From assembly GCF_932526225.1 (NCBI RefSeq), contig NC_064035.1, positions 7,191,501 through 7,255,500 of the forward strand: DNA of 64,000 nt, given 5' to 3'. The position numbers were made by a program, and so were the translations under genes. Of this stretch, positions 23,495 through 34,700 are shown in pieces. Origin of the DNA: Nematostella vectensis (lineage: Eukaryota > Cnidaria > Anthozoa > Actiniaria > Edwardsiidae). How positions within the stretch are numbered: the first letter of the stretch is position 1; every line of letters starts with the position of its first letter. Under the pieces are notes generated by a model. The model was not told where the DNA came from. It did not search any database and worked only from the letters and a program-made list of their open reading frames with translations.

Positions 23495-23705
23495 AGGTTA
23501 CAATACTCGAAATTACCATCCTAACAATTACCGCCTTTTTTCCACTCAACCAAAATTATTACAGGAATTCGTATTTCCCTAGAACTGTCAAACTTTGGAA
23601 TAGTCTTCCTTCACTTATGAAATCTTGCACTACGCTTTCGTCTTTCAGATATCAGCTGACAACTCACTATTTAGAGAAACTTGCATTTTACCAACCTCCA
23701 TAATT
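23495..23705 (+). pseudogene. 3' end of a LINE reverse-transcriptase ORF (remnant)
   Basis: One frame reads NYYRNSYFPRTVKLWNSLPS and runs on through SSFRYQLTTHYLEKL to a stop. This is the characteristic C-terminal tail of many non-LTR retrotransposon polymerases (S-F-F-P-R-T-x-x-x-W-N-x-L-P). Nothing upstream encodes the catalytic domain, so this is a 5'-truncated copy. The following about 100 bp may be its 3' untranslated region. Confidence 0.7.
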
Positions 23706-24021
23706 TCATAGAGCTTAAATTTATGTAATTCAATTTTCGTTTTAGAATTTTTATTGTTTGTAATTTGTTGGAAAAGAATTTCAATTGGGGCTTACGCCCT
23801 GAAGCAACTGTATATCACTGTCGCAGCATTTCCTTTCTATTAGAAACTTCTAGTATATAGTATAGATAGATACAGATGTCTAGACCACAGAGTGCATGCA
23901 TAATTCCGTCTGATCACAAGGAACTATTGTCTCCTCCGCAGCCGTCCCTAGTGTCAGTCTCGAACACTAAGGACGGCTGCGCAGGAGACTAAAGGAACTA
24001 CTGCCTCTTTGCACGTTTTTT

Positions 24022-24342
24022 TTATATTGGAACGATAGTATTATCAAACAAATGACGTTTCACGTAAGCAAGAGAAGACTTAGGCACGAGGTTTTGCACG
24101 TTTTCCTCAACAAAAGTGTGATTAGATTCACGTAAGGTAGAGAGAACAAGGACGTGATATATTACACGTTCCTCTGTTTCCTTGACAACAGTGCCGTCAT
24201 CTTGCCGCGGGGTCTGGTAACGATTAATTATGCTCATAAGGCATAACCGTACGGCCTTCTTGCATAGATAATCATCACCACCTAACAGAACTGTCCTCGA
24301 GTGTACGCCTAGGTGAGTACAAAAAAAGCATTGTTTGATTTT
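24022..24342 (-). CDS. Unrecognised exon or short gene
   Basis: An open frame of about 106 codons from 24342 to the stop at 24022-24024, with an internal ATG at 24237. The composition is protein-like (LGGDDYLCKKAVRLCLMS, then RQDDGTVVKETEERVIYHV). A CxxC-like pair lies near its start. It may be the last exon of an older multi-exon gene or a decayed element. I do not recognise the family. Confidence 0.3.
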   Translation of the reverse strand, partial: KIKQCFFCTHLGVHSRTVLLGGDDYLCKKAVRLCLMSIINRYQTPRQDDGTVVKETEERVIYHVLVLSTLRESNHTFVEENVQNLVPKSSLAYVKRHLFDNTIVPI

Positions 24343-25273
24343 CGCACTGGATTGTTACTTAAGCAAAAACACTTGAATCAGGAAGCTTTTGGCTGTAGTA
24401 GCTGTACAACGCCTACAGCTAACCGGTTTAAAACAGGTTTCCCTCATTTCTGGTCGAACGCAGTCGTGCGGTCCGTCAGGAGTAAATTCACTGGGGGCGA
24501 CCTTTGCACTTTCCCTCTATATTCTATACTATCGTATAGTATATAATAATAGAATTAGGACCTTTCAATCAATGTTTATAGAAATATTTTTTGTATTCAT
24601 AGGGAATGGTTAACAAATTATATTCAATTGAGCTTATTCCGTACGTTGATTATTATTTACGAAATAAGGAATCTATTTATTCATTACTATTATATATATA
24701 TATTTTAATTTTTATTTGCTTGTTATATTTTTGGAAGGAGGGATAGAGTGGTTTTCAAAATCCCGTGCAACAAAATGTAGTTTTTAAAATGTAATAGTCA
24801 AGAACTGGTTCTAGCTAAGACCACCCCAATAGTATTTCACAGGTTTTTAAAAACCACTTTACATGGTAAAATGTATTTCCATACTATGATTTTTATGCTT
24901 AAAATGGCGGCCAGAGTATCGGTCCCCTGTGAACTACTACATCCATAAGTCAGCTATAACAATATTTTGTTAAGCATATGAGAGAGTGTGATGTTATTTA
25001 CAGTACCTTATACCGGGAAGGACGGGACATTTACAGTGCAGAAAATAAAAACAATTATCCAACTTTGGAATAATACACAGAACATACAGAATAACCTTTG
25101 TCCGTCTTCAACGAGTAAGTACGCAGCTGCTTTGTCTCCTATTATCTTTGTTCTACAAAGGAGTTCTTTTGTCTCTATTCTTCTCGTTCTTTGTGTCGAG
25201 GTGCGGGTATTGTTCATTTGCCCAATCAAATTGCAGCTTGTAAGAGCTGCGTACTGACCCATTTCATGTATCA

Positions 25274-25604
25274 ATCAGCGTGTGGCAAGCTGCATGGTGA
25301 AATGTGCAAAAACGAATATGAATGATAACTAACGCCAGATTATTTATTTTTCAATTTTTTGGGTAACTGTTATCTTCATAGTTATTAGTACAAATGTACT
25401 CTTCAAAATGTACTGGCTTTGAAAGATTAAGGCTTATTTCAGATGACTTGTTGTCGGGTAGTTGCCTATAGTTTGCATCCCGAGGGGTAGGGTCATTTGA
25501 CTGCAGTTTTGTCCCGTGGAGGTTGGGGCTTTTCTCTGTTTTGTACAGGCTCAAAGTCTAATCCCCTACCCTTCCCCGGGACCATGGGGGTGGGGCTAGT
25601 GCAT
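25274..25604 (-). mobile_element. Half copy of MITE family A
   Basis: Reverse complement of 2467-2812: same end (ATGCACTAG), same CCCCCATGGTCC block, same GACAAAACTGCAGTCAAATG block and the same AACTATGAAGATAACAG stretch, with small indels. The other half of the element is absent or unrecognisable. Confidence 0.8.
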
Positions 25605-26065
25605 AACAGGTTCTGATACTTCTGATAATAGCCGTTCTCTCTTCAATAAATTACTGCTATAATCGGATGTTCTGACAATATTGTAAGCTACGCCATAGTT
25701 TTCTTTCTAACTTTAAAAAAATTATAATTTTAAAACGGCTTAATTTCTTCGTTGTGGAATTTCTTCACGTTGTTGCGTGATGACTGTGTCTTATCTGCCG
25801 TCAGCCGTAGAAATTTAAGTGTCTGTCTACCTTATAATATAATGATAAATTTACTTGTTTTTCAACGGCCAAAAATGCATTTGTCTCACATGACATTGCC
25901 ACCAGCATCAACTATTCAAGAAAAAAAAATCAAAAGGCGTAGCTACGGGTGGCCTGCGAAAGAAGACGCCTCTAGCCGCTCGCGAAATGCGACTAAGCTA
26001 GGAGTTGGTAGACAGACTATCATTGAAGCAAAAGGCATCTAAGGGAAATTGTGTCTGGAGCTCTG

Positions 26066-26732
26066 GACGATAGCGTACGTGTAGCTACCCTAAGTAATCA
26101 TCCCTTCTAGAACTAGAGTGACGATAGCATACGTGTAGCTACCCTAAATATTTATCCCTGCCAGAACTAGTGACGATAGCGTACGTGTAGCTACCCTAAA
26201 TATTTATCCCTGCCAGAACTAGTGACGATAGCGTACGTGTAGCTACCCTAAGTATTCATCCCTGCCAGAACCCGAGTGACGATAGCGTACGTGTGGCTAC
26301 CCTAAGTATTTATCCCTGCAAAGTGACGATTGCGTACGTGTAGCTACCCTAAGTATTTATCCCTGCCAGAACTAGAGTGACGATAGCGTACGTGTAGCTA
26401 CCCTAAGTATTTATCCCTGCAAAGTGACGATTGCGTACGTGTAGCTACCCTAAGTATTTATCCCTGCCAGAACTAGTGACGATAGCGTACGTGTAGCTAC
26501 CCTAAGTATTCATCCCTGCCAGAACCCGAGTGACGATAGCGTACGTGTGGCTACCCTAAGTATTTATCCCTGCAAAGTGACGATTGCGTACGTGTAGCTA
26601 CCCTAAGTATTTATCCCTGCCAGAACTAGAGTGACGATAGCGTACGTGTAGCTACCCTAAATAGTAATCCCTGCCAGAACTAGAGTAACGATAGCGTACG
26701 TGTAGCTACCCTAAGTATTCATCCCTGACTTT
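26066..26732 (+). repeat. 47-56 bp minisatellite with GCGTACGTGTAGCTACCC core
   Basis: About 13 units of GACGATAGCGTACGTGTAGC plus CTACCCTAAGTATTTATCCC and a variable tail (CCAGAACTAGA or a shortened CAAA). Long and short units form a higher-order block: the stretch starting at 26251 recurs almost exactly at 26505, a shift of about 254 bp. Confidence 0.93.
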
Positions 26733-26772
26733 CCCTTTCTTTGACTAAAAGATTCCTTCCGGTTTTCCTTTC

Positions 26773-26822
26773 ATTGCATTTTGCGTTGAAAATACATTAT
26801 GCGTCGGTTATTACATTTTGCG
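26773..26822. mobile_element. Solo end fragment of MITE family D
   Basis: TTTTGCGTTGAAAATACATT followed by TTATTACATTTTGCGGCG resembles the inverted ends of the element at 29152-29514. Confidence 0.5.
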
Positions 26823-27388
26823 GCGTATCATGGTGCGCACGAAGTTATTATCCAACATTACACTTAGTTTTGATTTGCTGCCTCGACAACAGCAAGAAGA
26901 TAAAAAATGCAAAAAACTTGGTTATATATTGCGTTGCTTTTATTTTAACACTTTAATTGCCTTTCTGTATAAGAGGCAAACTTCTATCTTCTGCTACTTT
27001 TCGTTTATTGTTGAAGTGTGCTCTCCATGGTTTATTTATTTCCACTTTCCCTCAATCAGATTCGTATTCTTGTTTTGCCTAAAAATGAAATAAAAGCAAT
27101 TAACTATTGTGTTTCCTTCCTGAAAATGACCAGCAGCAGCAGCAGCAGCGGGCAAACGTGAAACAATTTTAACAATGATATAAAATGATTGTAATACCAA
27201 TCTAACGAAGCAAGCAAGCTGGCCTGATTTCAGGCAGTCACGCGTCATAGAAATTTACCATTTCCGTTACATTTTATAAACAGTCAAAAAACAAGTAAGC
27301 AGTCTAGCTAGCAAGAGCTTTCGAAACTTTTCGTGTGGTGTCTGATTTTATCCTTCAATAAGTTGTTTTACCCTTTGGGGAGCCAAAA

Positions 27389-28598
27389 TTACTTCTCGCC
27401 AAATCTACGTTGATGTGGAGATGTATCGGCGTCGTGAGATGTATCGGCGTCGGGAGATGGACCGACGACGAGCGATAGATCGGCTCGAGAGATGGATCGG
27501 CGTCGAGAGATGGATCGGCGTCGGAAGATGGATCGACGTCGAGAGATGGATCGACGTCGAGCGATGGATCGGCGTCGAGAGATGGATCGACGTCGGGAGA
27601 TGGATCGGCGTCGAGAGATGGATCGGCGTCGGGAGATGGATCGGCGTCGGGAGATGGATCGGCGTCGAGAGATGGATCGGCGTCGGGAGATGGATCGGCG
27701 TCGGGAGATGGATCGGCGACGGGAGATGGATCGGCGTCGAGAGATGGATCGACGTCGAGCGATGGATCGACGTCGGGAGATGGATCGGCGTCGAGAGATG
27801 GATCGGCGTCGGGAGATGGATCGACGACGGGAGATGGATCGGCGTCGAGAGATGGATCGGCGTCGAGAGATGGATCGGCGTCGAGAGATGGATCGGCGTC
27901 GGGAGATGGATCGGCGACGGGAGATGGATCGGCGTCGAGAGATGGATCGACGTCGAGCGATGGATCGGCGTCGGGAGATGGATCGGCGTCGAGAGATGGA
28001 TCGGCGTCGGGAGATGGATCGACGACGGGAGATGGATCGGCGTCGGGAGATGGATCGGCGTCGAGAGATGGATCGGCGTCGGGAGATGGATCGGCGACGG
28101 GAGATGGATCGGCGTCGAGAGATGGATCGACGTCGAGCGATGGATCGGCGACGGGAGATGGATCGGCGTCGAGAGATGGATCGGCGTCGAGAGATGGATC
28201 GGCGTCGAGAGATGGATCGGCGTCGGGAGATGGATCGGCGTCGGGAGAAAGTTTTTGCGTCTTGCGACTGGTCTTTGTTAGGCTCACTGGAAAAGAAAAG
28301 TCTTTTTTATTAATCTTGCAAATTGATTTTTTTTAATGAACGACTGAACTTACGTTTCAGTAACTTCGGATTCATCAATTTCTTCAAGTTGATTTTCGTC
28401 ACCATCATAGTCATCCAGGTTTTCACCTTCGTCATCCGGGTTTTTCCCAGTCACAAAATGGGGGTCACCCTCATCGTCTACATTGTCAGCGGTTTTAGCT
28501 TCCGGCAGAGCATTGTCATTGACATTCGGTTGATCTCCGTGTTGAGAGTTGATTGACACCACGAGGGCCAATAGAAAGAGCGCGGCAAAGACTTTCAT
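27389..28598 (-). CDS. Secreted precursor: acidic pro-region plus (SRRRSI)n arginine-rich array
   Basis: Exon 1 28598-28354 and exon 2 28286-27389 (minus), joined by a perfect GTAAGT donor and a pyrimidine-rich TTTTCCAG acceptor; 380 residues. Exon 1 encodes a clear signal peptide (MKVFAALFLLALVVSINS) and about 60 residues rich in D/E. In the spliced frame exon 2 reads T-E-P-N-K-D-Q-S then about 45 copies of S-R-R-R-S-I. In this frame the common unit variants (C/T, A/T, C/T) fall on third positions and are synonymous; the only recurrent change is S to A. A one-base loss near 27484 switches the last 30 codons to a D/P-rich frame before TAA. The same charge-split layout (anionic pro-piece, cationic C-terminus) is known from host-defence peptide precursors such as Hydra arminins; a structural role is also possible. 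No homologue recognised. Confidence 0.6.
27418..28248. repeat. 18-bp coding minisatellite
   Basis: About 46 units of GGATCGGCGTCGAGAGAT (plus strand). The period is 18 bp, so all six frames stay open for long stretches. The minus-strand SRRRSI frame is preferred because it is the one reached by splicing from the signal-peptide exon. Confidence 0.95.
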
Positions 28599-28724
28599 CT
28601 TAAAGCACAACCGCAACCACTTAAAACTGTATTGAAAAGCAATCAATATTCAATGATTTCGATTTCGATTTTATTCATATTGCATCCTTTAAAACACTGC
28701 ATTCTTTTAAACACGAGCTCGCGC

Positions 28725-28730
28725 TATAAA
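28725..28730 (+). promoter_or_regulatory. TATAAA box without an assigned gene
   Basis: CGCGCTATAAAAGGGG is a textbook TATA context on the plus strand, but no plus-strand coding exon follows. It lies about 130 bp upstream of the start codon of the minus-strand secreted precursor, in the wrong orientation for a standard TATA box. Low confidence. Confidence 0.25.
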
Positions 28731-29151
28731 AGGGGAGTCATTCCCCCAGGAGCTTCGTAAATATCGAGATAGCAGAGCTGCGGATCGACTTTAACCATTC
28801 TAAGTTCCTATTTCGCACAAACAAGACAATACAGCGATCTGCTTAGAAACTTAATTTCTATAACAACGACAGATTTTCCAAAAAAAATATAACGTTGGAA
28901 TGATACCCAGAAAAGATAAGCTGGGATTTTTTTATACTTCAAAAAAAAACATACAAACGAATTTATCATTTATTAAGGATGGATTTAAGAGTGCGAAAAT
29001 CAAGCATCGGTTAGGTGTTTCCACAAAAAAGACCTTTTTGGAAAATTTTGTTTGAATAGATAGCTGTTTATAACAATTTGATTTGTTGCTTGGATCTTTT
29101 ATAAATCCATTTACATTTGTCCATTGCATTTGTTGGTCACGGGTGTTACGC

Positions 29152-29514
29152 CGAAAAATGTAATAACTAACGTAAAATGTAATCTTAACGCGAAATGTAA
29201 TAAATATCAACGCAAAATGTAATCTTACCGAGAAATGTAATAACATCAGATAATGAATATAATCTGATAGCTAAAATCTGTACCAACAAAAGCTGTACCA
29301 TGTAGTGACCAACAATTGTAGTAGTCCATCTCGAGTCGACAATCGGTCTCGGTCTCACTTGTCAGCAACTGGGATGGCAAATCTTCCCTAAATCATGGTG
29401 CTGCGATACTGTGAGGTTGCAAAGAGAAAGAAAATGCCAACTGCAGACATTTTGCGTTGAAAGTTATTTCATTTCGTGTTAAGATTCTATTTTGCGATAG
29501 TTATCACATTTTGC
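29152..29514. mobile_element. MITE with long degenerate inverted repeats (family D)
   Basis: Left arm (about 29152-29226) is made of AAAATGTAAT-type subrepeats separated by AACG/ATCTTAACG. The right arm (about 29446-29514), reverse-complemented, gives the same order: AAAATGTGATAACTATCG, then AATCTTAACACGAAATG, then TTTCAACGCAAAATGT. No coding capacity; target duplication not resolved. Confidence 0.65.
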
Positions 29515-29519
29515 AGAAG

Positions 29520-31180
29520 GGCTTCTGTTTTACTAGAATCATACCTTCGAACTCAGTCAATGGGTAGGTAATACAGAGGTACAGCTGATGATATAACTGC
29601 TGACAATAACTAGAGAGTCTACAAGCAGTCCTATTTGTAGCGTGAGTTAGTTATAATTTGATTGACAAGCGATGATCACGTGTGTGCTGTGCATTGATTG
29701 ATCATTGCTAGCCAAGGTGAATGATTTCTTCAAATAACATTAAATTTCGGTGTAATTAACGAGTTCAGGGAAGACATTTGAAAAGTAAGTAGGAGTACAA
29801 AAAAACTTAATTCGCTATGAAATTAAAGGAATAGTTAGGAAAGATATAGATTCAACTTTGGGGAGAGAGTTATAAAACTTGTATTCGAAAGTTACTATAC
29901 GAAGGTTGAAAAAGCTAGTTTTACGAGAGCGGGAGCGTTGTTTGCTGACATAGATTGGCATCCATAAAGACAGCATTTCAATGAGATTAAGCTCCTCAAC
30001 CAAAGTTTGACTTCTTTGGTGAACAAGAATTTGCCTGTTAAGTATCACCGATGGTCAATGTTTACTAAGTAAAAAGCGTTATGTTTATCATGGCGAGTAG
30101 TCTAATGTTTGTAATGATAAATTCATTCACAATTAGAGTATTTGAAAATTGCTGTCTAATTAGTATATAAAATATACGTGGACGAACCAATCAAAGCTAT
30201 TTCAGAAATAGCATGAAAATCAAGCGACCATTTTTCTACTTATGCTACATCAAATAAACAACTTAGACTGCAATCAAAAAGATGATATGCATCAGCTAAA
30301 TGTCTGGCTAGTGAAAATACCTAGAACTTGCATATTTCGTATATCTTACGATCACCAAGATACTCATATTCTTGCACAACAATCGGTTACTTTTTTCAAT
30401 AAAAATCAGTGTCTGTGAGCCAGCTCGTGAATGCAAAATTATTTTAGTTATTTTCTTGTGTGCATAAAATATTTACAGGATAATGAACAAATAATCAAAG
30501 ATTAGTACACCAAAGATGCTGGAGGGGTCATCAAAATGTCCTTTTTCTTTTTTTTCCTACGTGATGACACACCAAGTACAAAAAAGAAAGAAAGGAAAGA
30601 AAACAAAATTCGTGGAAATGGCGGGGATCGAACCCGGGGCATTGCAGACGAAATTAAATATGAACAAACTACTGAACTACCGTGCTTTTGCTGAACTAAC
30701 AACTGACTAAGATTAATTTTAATACTGTTTGTATCGTATCGTTTGTAGCCTACGTGTAACCGCTGAAAGAATGTCAAATTTCAGCAATTCTTCCCAAACA
30801 ATGCGAGAACCCAGAGACACCAATCGGCAAGTAAAGAAAGTGAAAGAAAAGCTCTGCAGCCCTTTCTGACAAACCTTGCGTATATATATATGAGTGCAGG
30901 CGTTCATATAACAGTGCTTAAAACATAGGTGTAGAGCGGGATATATCTTGGTTTGTAGGAAAAAAAACACGCGAACTACCGTTTCATCTCTACAACCCTG
31001 TTTCGTGGTTGCCCACTCATCAGGAAATCTCCTGATACATAATATACAAAAATAGGGAGGGAACACAAAGGATCGGCTAATCCTTATGTGAATTTTTGCA
31101 CATTTCCAGTTAACTCCTCAAATCATGCAATAATTATTTCCGCTTTACTACTACCTGTTTACTGCACTCTAAAAACCATA
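29520..31180. other. Intergenic, no gene recognised
   Basis: AT-rich, apart from the tRNA-like SINE at about 30605-30690. The 5' untranslated exon of the SET gene must lie in or before this stretch. Confidence 0.4.
30605..30690 (-). mobile_element. tRNA-derived SINE head or tRNA-like pseudogene
   Basis: On the minus strand a B box (GGTTCGATCCCC, from 30625-30634) lies about 40 bp downstream of an A-box-like TAGTTCAGTAGTTTG, followed by a pyrimidine-rich tail. The cloverleaf does not close well, so it is not called as a functional tRNA. Confidence 0.55.
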
Positions 31181-31232
31181 TTTGAAATTATCATTGCTGA
31201 ACTATTTTTATTTAATCAGACTGGAAAGCAAA

Positions 31233-31715
31233 ATGGACTCTCCCTCCCTAAAGGTCATATGTAACCAAGCCTCGTTCAAAAGTTTGACTGTGGTCAAAGA
31301 AGTGAAGAAGGGGGAGTTCTTGTGCGACCTGTGGGGGGTGGTGTCGCCAGTGGGTATGCACACGGTGCAAGTTGACAAAGAGAAGCACATCCTTCCCGCC
31401 AGCAACCTTAGCTACACCAACCACTCGTGCGACCCAAACGCCGAGTTCGTGTTTAAACCTCGTAATGGGATCACTGTGCCTAAAGGGAAGGAGCTGTCCT
31501 GGTACCTAGTAGCGCGGCGTGAAATCAAGCAAGGCGAGGAGGTGACGTTTGACTACACACTCACTGAGTACGACATGAATGATCCGTTCGAGTGCAAGTG
31601 CGGAGCAGACGACTGTCTGGGCACGGTGCGCGGATTCAAGTATCTCAACAACAAGCAACAGCAAGAGCGATTGGCCCACATTTCGCCTGCTATTAAAAAG
31701 ATTGTTAATAATTAG
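31233..31715 (+). CDS. Small SET-domain protein with post-SET motif
   Basis: 160 residues in one exon; an acceptor (TTTAATCAG at about 31219) sits 13 bp before the ATG, so an upstream untranslated exon is likely. The SET signature is present: NHSCDPNAEF (about residues 63-72), the REIKQGEEVTFDYT pseudoknot strand, and a post-SET cysteine cluster CKCGADDCLG. These parts bind S-adenosylmethionine and form the lysine channel in SET methyltransferases. There is no pre-SET or other chromatin domain, and the N-terminal strands are short, so this is the minimal SET type; its substrate cannot be told. It could be a free-standing methyltransferase or a piece of a longer protein. Confidence 0.8.
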   Translation: MDSPSLKVICNQASFKSLTVVKEVKKGEFLCDLWGVVSPVGMHTVQVDKEKHILPASNLSYTNHSCDPNAEFVFKPRNGITVPKGKELSWYLVARREIKQGEEVTFDYTLTEYDMNDPFECKCGADDCLGTVRGFKYLNNKQQQERLAHISPAIKKIVNN

Positions 31716-32079
31716 GCATTCGGGTGAAGCGCTAAGGATCCTTAAAGATTAACACGGCATGGACATGAATACGGAATACGGATGTAGGAAAAATGATTGA
31801 AATTCTTAAAAATGTTTTTATCCAGACAATATCCGCTTTGTGTAGGTTCTAAACTGTAGCTTTTAATGATGCTTCATTCATGTATTGTTCATATACATAA
31901 AGTGCTGACCTTCATCGAAACACTTACCCAACGTCAAATTACAGTGAATAAAATTATTTTTTACTAAAGACGTCTTACCAGAAGAGAAGCTTGTACGTAT
32001 GATGCACTGCGCACGCGCGACAGCTAACCAAGTTTAACGATTCGATGAGAGTACCCCTCCCCCCCTACCCGAAATGCCA

Positions 32080-32520
32080 AGGATATGTATGAATCTGACA
32101 CTTTTTAATATTTTTCTTAGTGATTTGCCTGAAACTTTGGCAAACTCAGGGGCTGGACATGTAATAAGTGATACCAAAATTAACTGAATGTTGTATGCGG
32201 ATGACTTAGTTTTGATTTCGCCAACTAGTGATGGTCTGCAGGATCTCCTAAAATGCCTTCAAGATTATTCTAACGAAAACAGGCTCAAAGTCAACACCTC
32301 AAAATCAAAGGTGATAATATTCAACAATAGCGGCAAGGCAACACATATTTTTTTTTATTTTTTCTTGGATGGGAGGCAGTTGGAAAATACTAAGATGTAT
32401 AAGTATCTCGGACTCATTGTTAGTCTATTTGGGAATTTTAACTTTGTGAAGCAGGAATTAAAAAAGATTACGCTAAAAGCCCTATTCAAATTAAGGGGGG
32501 ATTTAGGTGTCTTTTAGACA
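32080..32520 (+). pseudogene. Non-LTR retrotransposon reverse transcriptase fragment
   Basis: TLFNIFLSDLPETLANSG is followed, after an in-frame stop, by YADDLVLISPTSDGLQDLL (the catalytic YADD box), then NENRLKVNTSKSKVIIFNN and YKYLGLIVS. These are consecutive motifs of a LINE reverse transcriptase. The internal stop, a T-run indel near 32350 and lack of both ends mark it as dead. Confidence 0.85.
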
Positions 32521-34266
32521 CGCAGACCTATAATTTCTTGTGCACGGTTTCATGTGCATTATTGCTTAAAATCTGTTCATTTGCTCAAATTTTTCAAAAC
32601 CAAAATGCCTGACTCTCGCACAAATGATCATGCTAAATTGATGTCCCGTTATCAATAGAAAAAAAAGAAACTGGTTAACGTTCAGGGATTAATTACATTT
32701 GACTAGTGGCGGGCCCTACCAGTCCCCCCCCCCCCTCCCCTCCTATCTCTTTTTAACGGATGTCTTGTCTCACTTCCGTTCACGTCATGACAGCCAAGGG
32801 AATTGTGGGAAGCATGTCCATATCGATAGAAAATCGAGTGCTATGTGGTTTCCCAAGCGATGTGCAACTAATCGCTTTATGTACGCGATATATAGACGCA
32901 CAAATTTCACTGAGTTACAATCGAATAGGTAAGGTTTGCATTTTTGTCTCTCGTCATGTTCTAGCTTATTTTAATTCGCCTTCACTCCCTACGCTATGTT
33001 TTCTAAACGTGCATTCTTCGAAGCTCGCGTCTTTTAACTTTATTGGCTGAATATTTTTTGTCAAGCTTCGATTTTCCCTTTGATTCTTACTACAGGATTT
33101 AGGAGAAGAGAGCCTAAGTCTACTAAGGCGGAATGTTTCCGAAAATTTAGATGAGATTTAAAAGATGTGCCTTTGAATAGTCGGCAACAACATGCAACTT
33201 TCAGTAATCAATGGTAATGGCGTCTCATATTACGGAGTCGTACGTAAACTTAACCATGTTGCAGCACGATGAAGCCCTTCTTCGCTCCAGCCTGGCCGAA
33301 TTTCAGGAATTGTAGCTGTTCGTTACAGGTGCAGAACAAGATAAAGGTTTAAGCAGAATATGGGAAATAGCGCCTAAAAGAATCTCGAAGCGTTCATTCG
33401 ATTATGTTTGAATTCCCCGTAGCTCTGATCATGCTGGGCATTTTACTAGGATAGAACGTTGTCTTTGTGCAGTAAACAATTTTATAAACTGAGAAATGGT
33501 ATAAACCTACCAAACAAAACATACATGAAGGCTAGGGATCTTTCTTACACTGTTTTTTTTTTTTTTTTTTTATCGAGATACAGTAGGTAGCTGGCTAGAG
33601 GGTTGGAATGGGGGGGGGCAATTATGGTTTACCACCAGTAGATCAGTTAATGCCATCTTTGTAAAAAAAATGGACCTAGGAATAGGCTGGGCAGGCCATG
33701 ACCAACCCACCTATTTTTAGAGATTCTGCAAGAACAAGTATAAGGAAGCAAATGACCCCACTCCTTTTTTTTAAATTCTTGCCTTTGCCCCCTGACCCTC
33801 ACTTATTGAAACTCCTGGATCGGCCCCTGCTTATACCTAATAATCAACAGCAATAGCAATTTTTATTTGTTACATTACGGAAAAGCCTTAAAATTCCCCC
33901 ATTAACTCAAACTTAGTTTTTCAGCCTTTTCTACTCAGTTAGCTTGGATATAAAACCCAGGCACATCTTAGTATCCAGATAACGCTTTTCATACTCCTGG
34001 ACACATTTTACCTTGTTAATTCTAGGTTTCTTGGATTTTCAACTATTATAATTTTTTGTCTGGTTTTGTTGTTGCTATTTGAATTCCATCACACATATTT
34101 GAATAATGATACTTTTTTCATGATTTGCATTAAAACAATGTTTGCATTATAAGCCAAGATAATTATGTAAATTGTCCTTGTATACACAAAAGGCAGATAA
34201 CAGGAACTGATTTTCATCTCCCTTAAAAGTTTACATTTGTAGGTTTATATTGTGTAATAGGGTACT

Positions 34267-34700
34267 GGCATTAAAAAATGACCTTTTTGGGTGCATGCTT
34301 GACAGGAGCAAAAAATGGCAAAATTAAAATTGTAAGGTTGTGTTAGCTTACATTTTGTTTATATTTTGCCTTGAGGTTCCTTGCATAATATAAAACAAAA
34401 TTAGCTTTAGTACTTTTTGGTAGATTATCCGTTCTTGAGATGTGATTGAGCAAAGTTGCCATAGATCATGAAAAAAGTAGCGATTTTGCCCAAATTGGGC
34501 ACTTTCAGACAAGTCAGGATTTTTACAATTTGCAATATCTCAAGAACGGATTATCTACCAAAAAATAATAAAGCTTATTTCGTTTTATATTACACAAGGA
34601 ATATCTATGCAATAAGTCAAACAAATATAATGTAACACAACATTACAATTTGAACTTTGCCATTTTCTGCTCCTGTCTGCATGCTCACATCTTTAATGGC
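34267..34700. mobile_element. Fold-back element with about 180-bp arms
   Basis: The left arm (34267-34450) and right arm (34510-34700) are imperfect reverse complements throughout. Matching landmarks are TGGCATTAAA at both outer ends, GACAGGAGC-AAAATGGCAAA, AATATAAAAC-AAAT and GGTAGAT-ATCCGTTCTTGAG. Transcribed, it would give a long hairpin. No open frame. Confidence 0.8.

Noticed and set aside
12018-28250. Regular repeat arrays as possible CRISPR
   Set aside because: Units are contiguous without unique spacers, there are no cas genes, and the DNA is clearly animal.
27492-28313. Plus-strand open frame of MDRRRE repeats (273 codons)
   Set aside because: It lacks a signal peptide or splice support, while the minus strand has a signal-peptide exon with consensus splice sites leading into the array. 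Variation is equally synonymous on both strands, so this rests on context.
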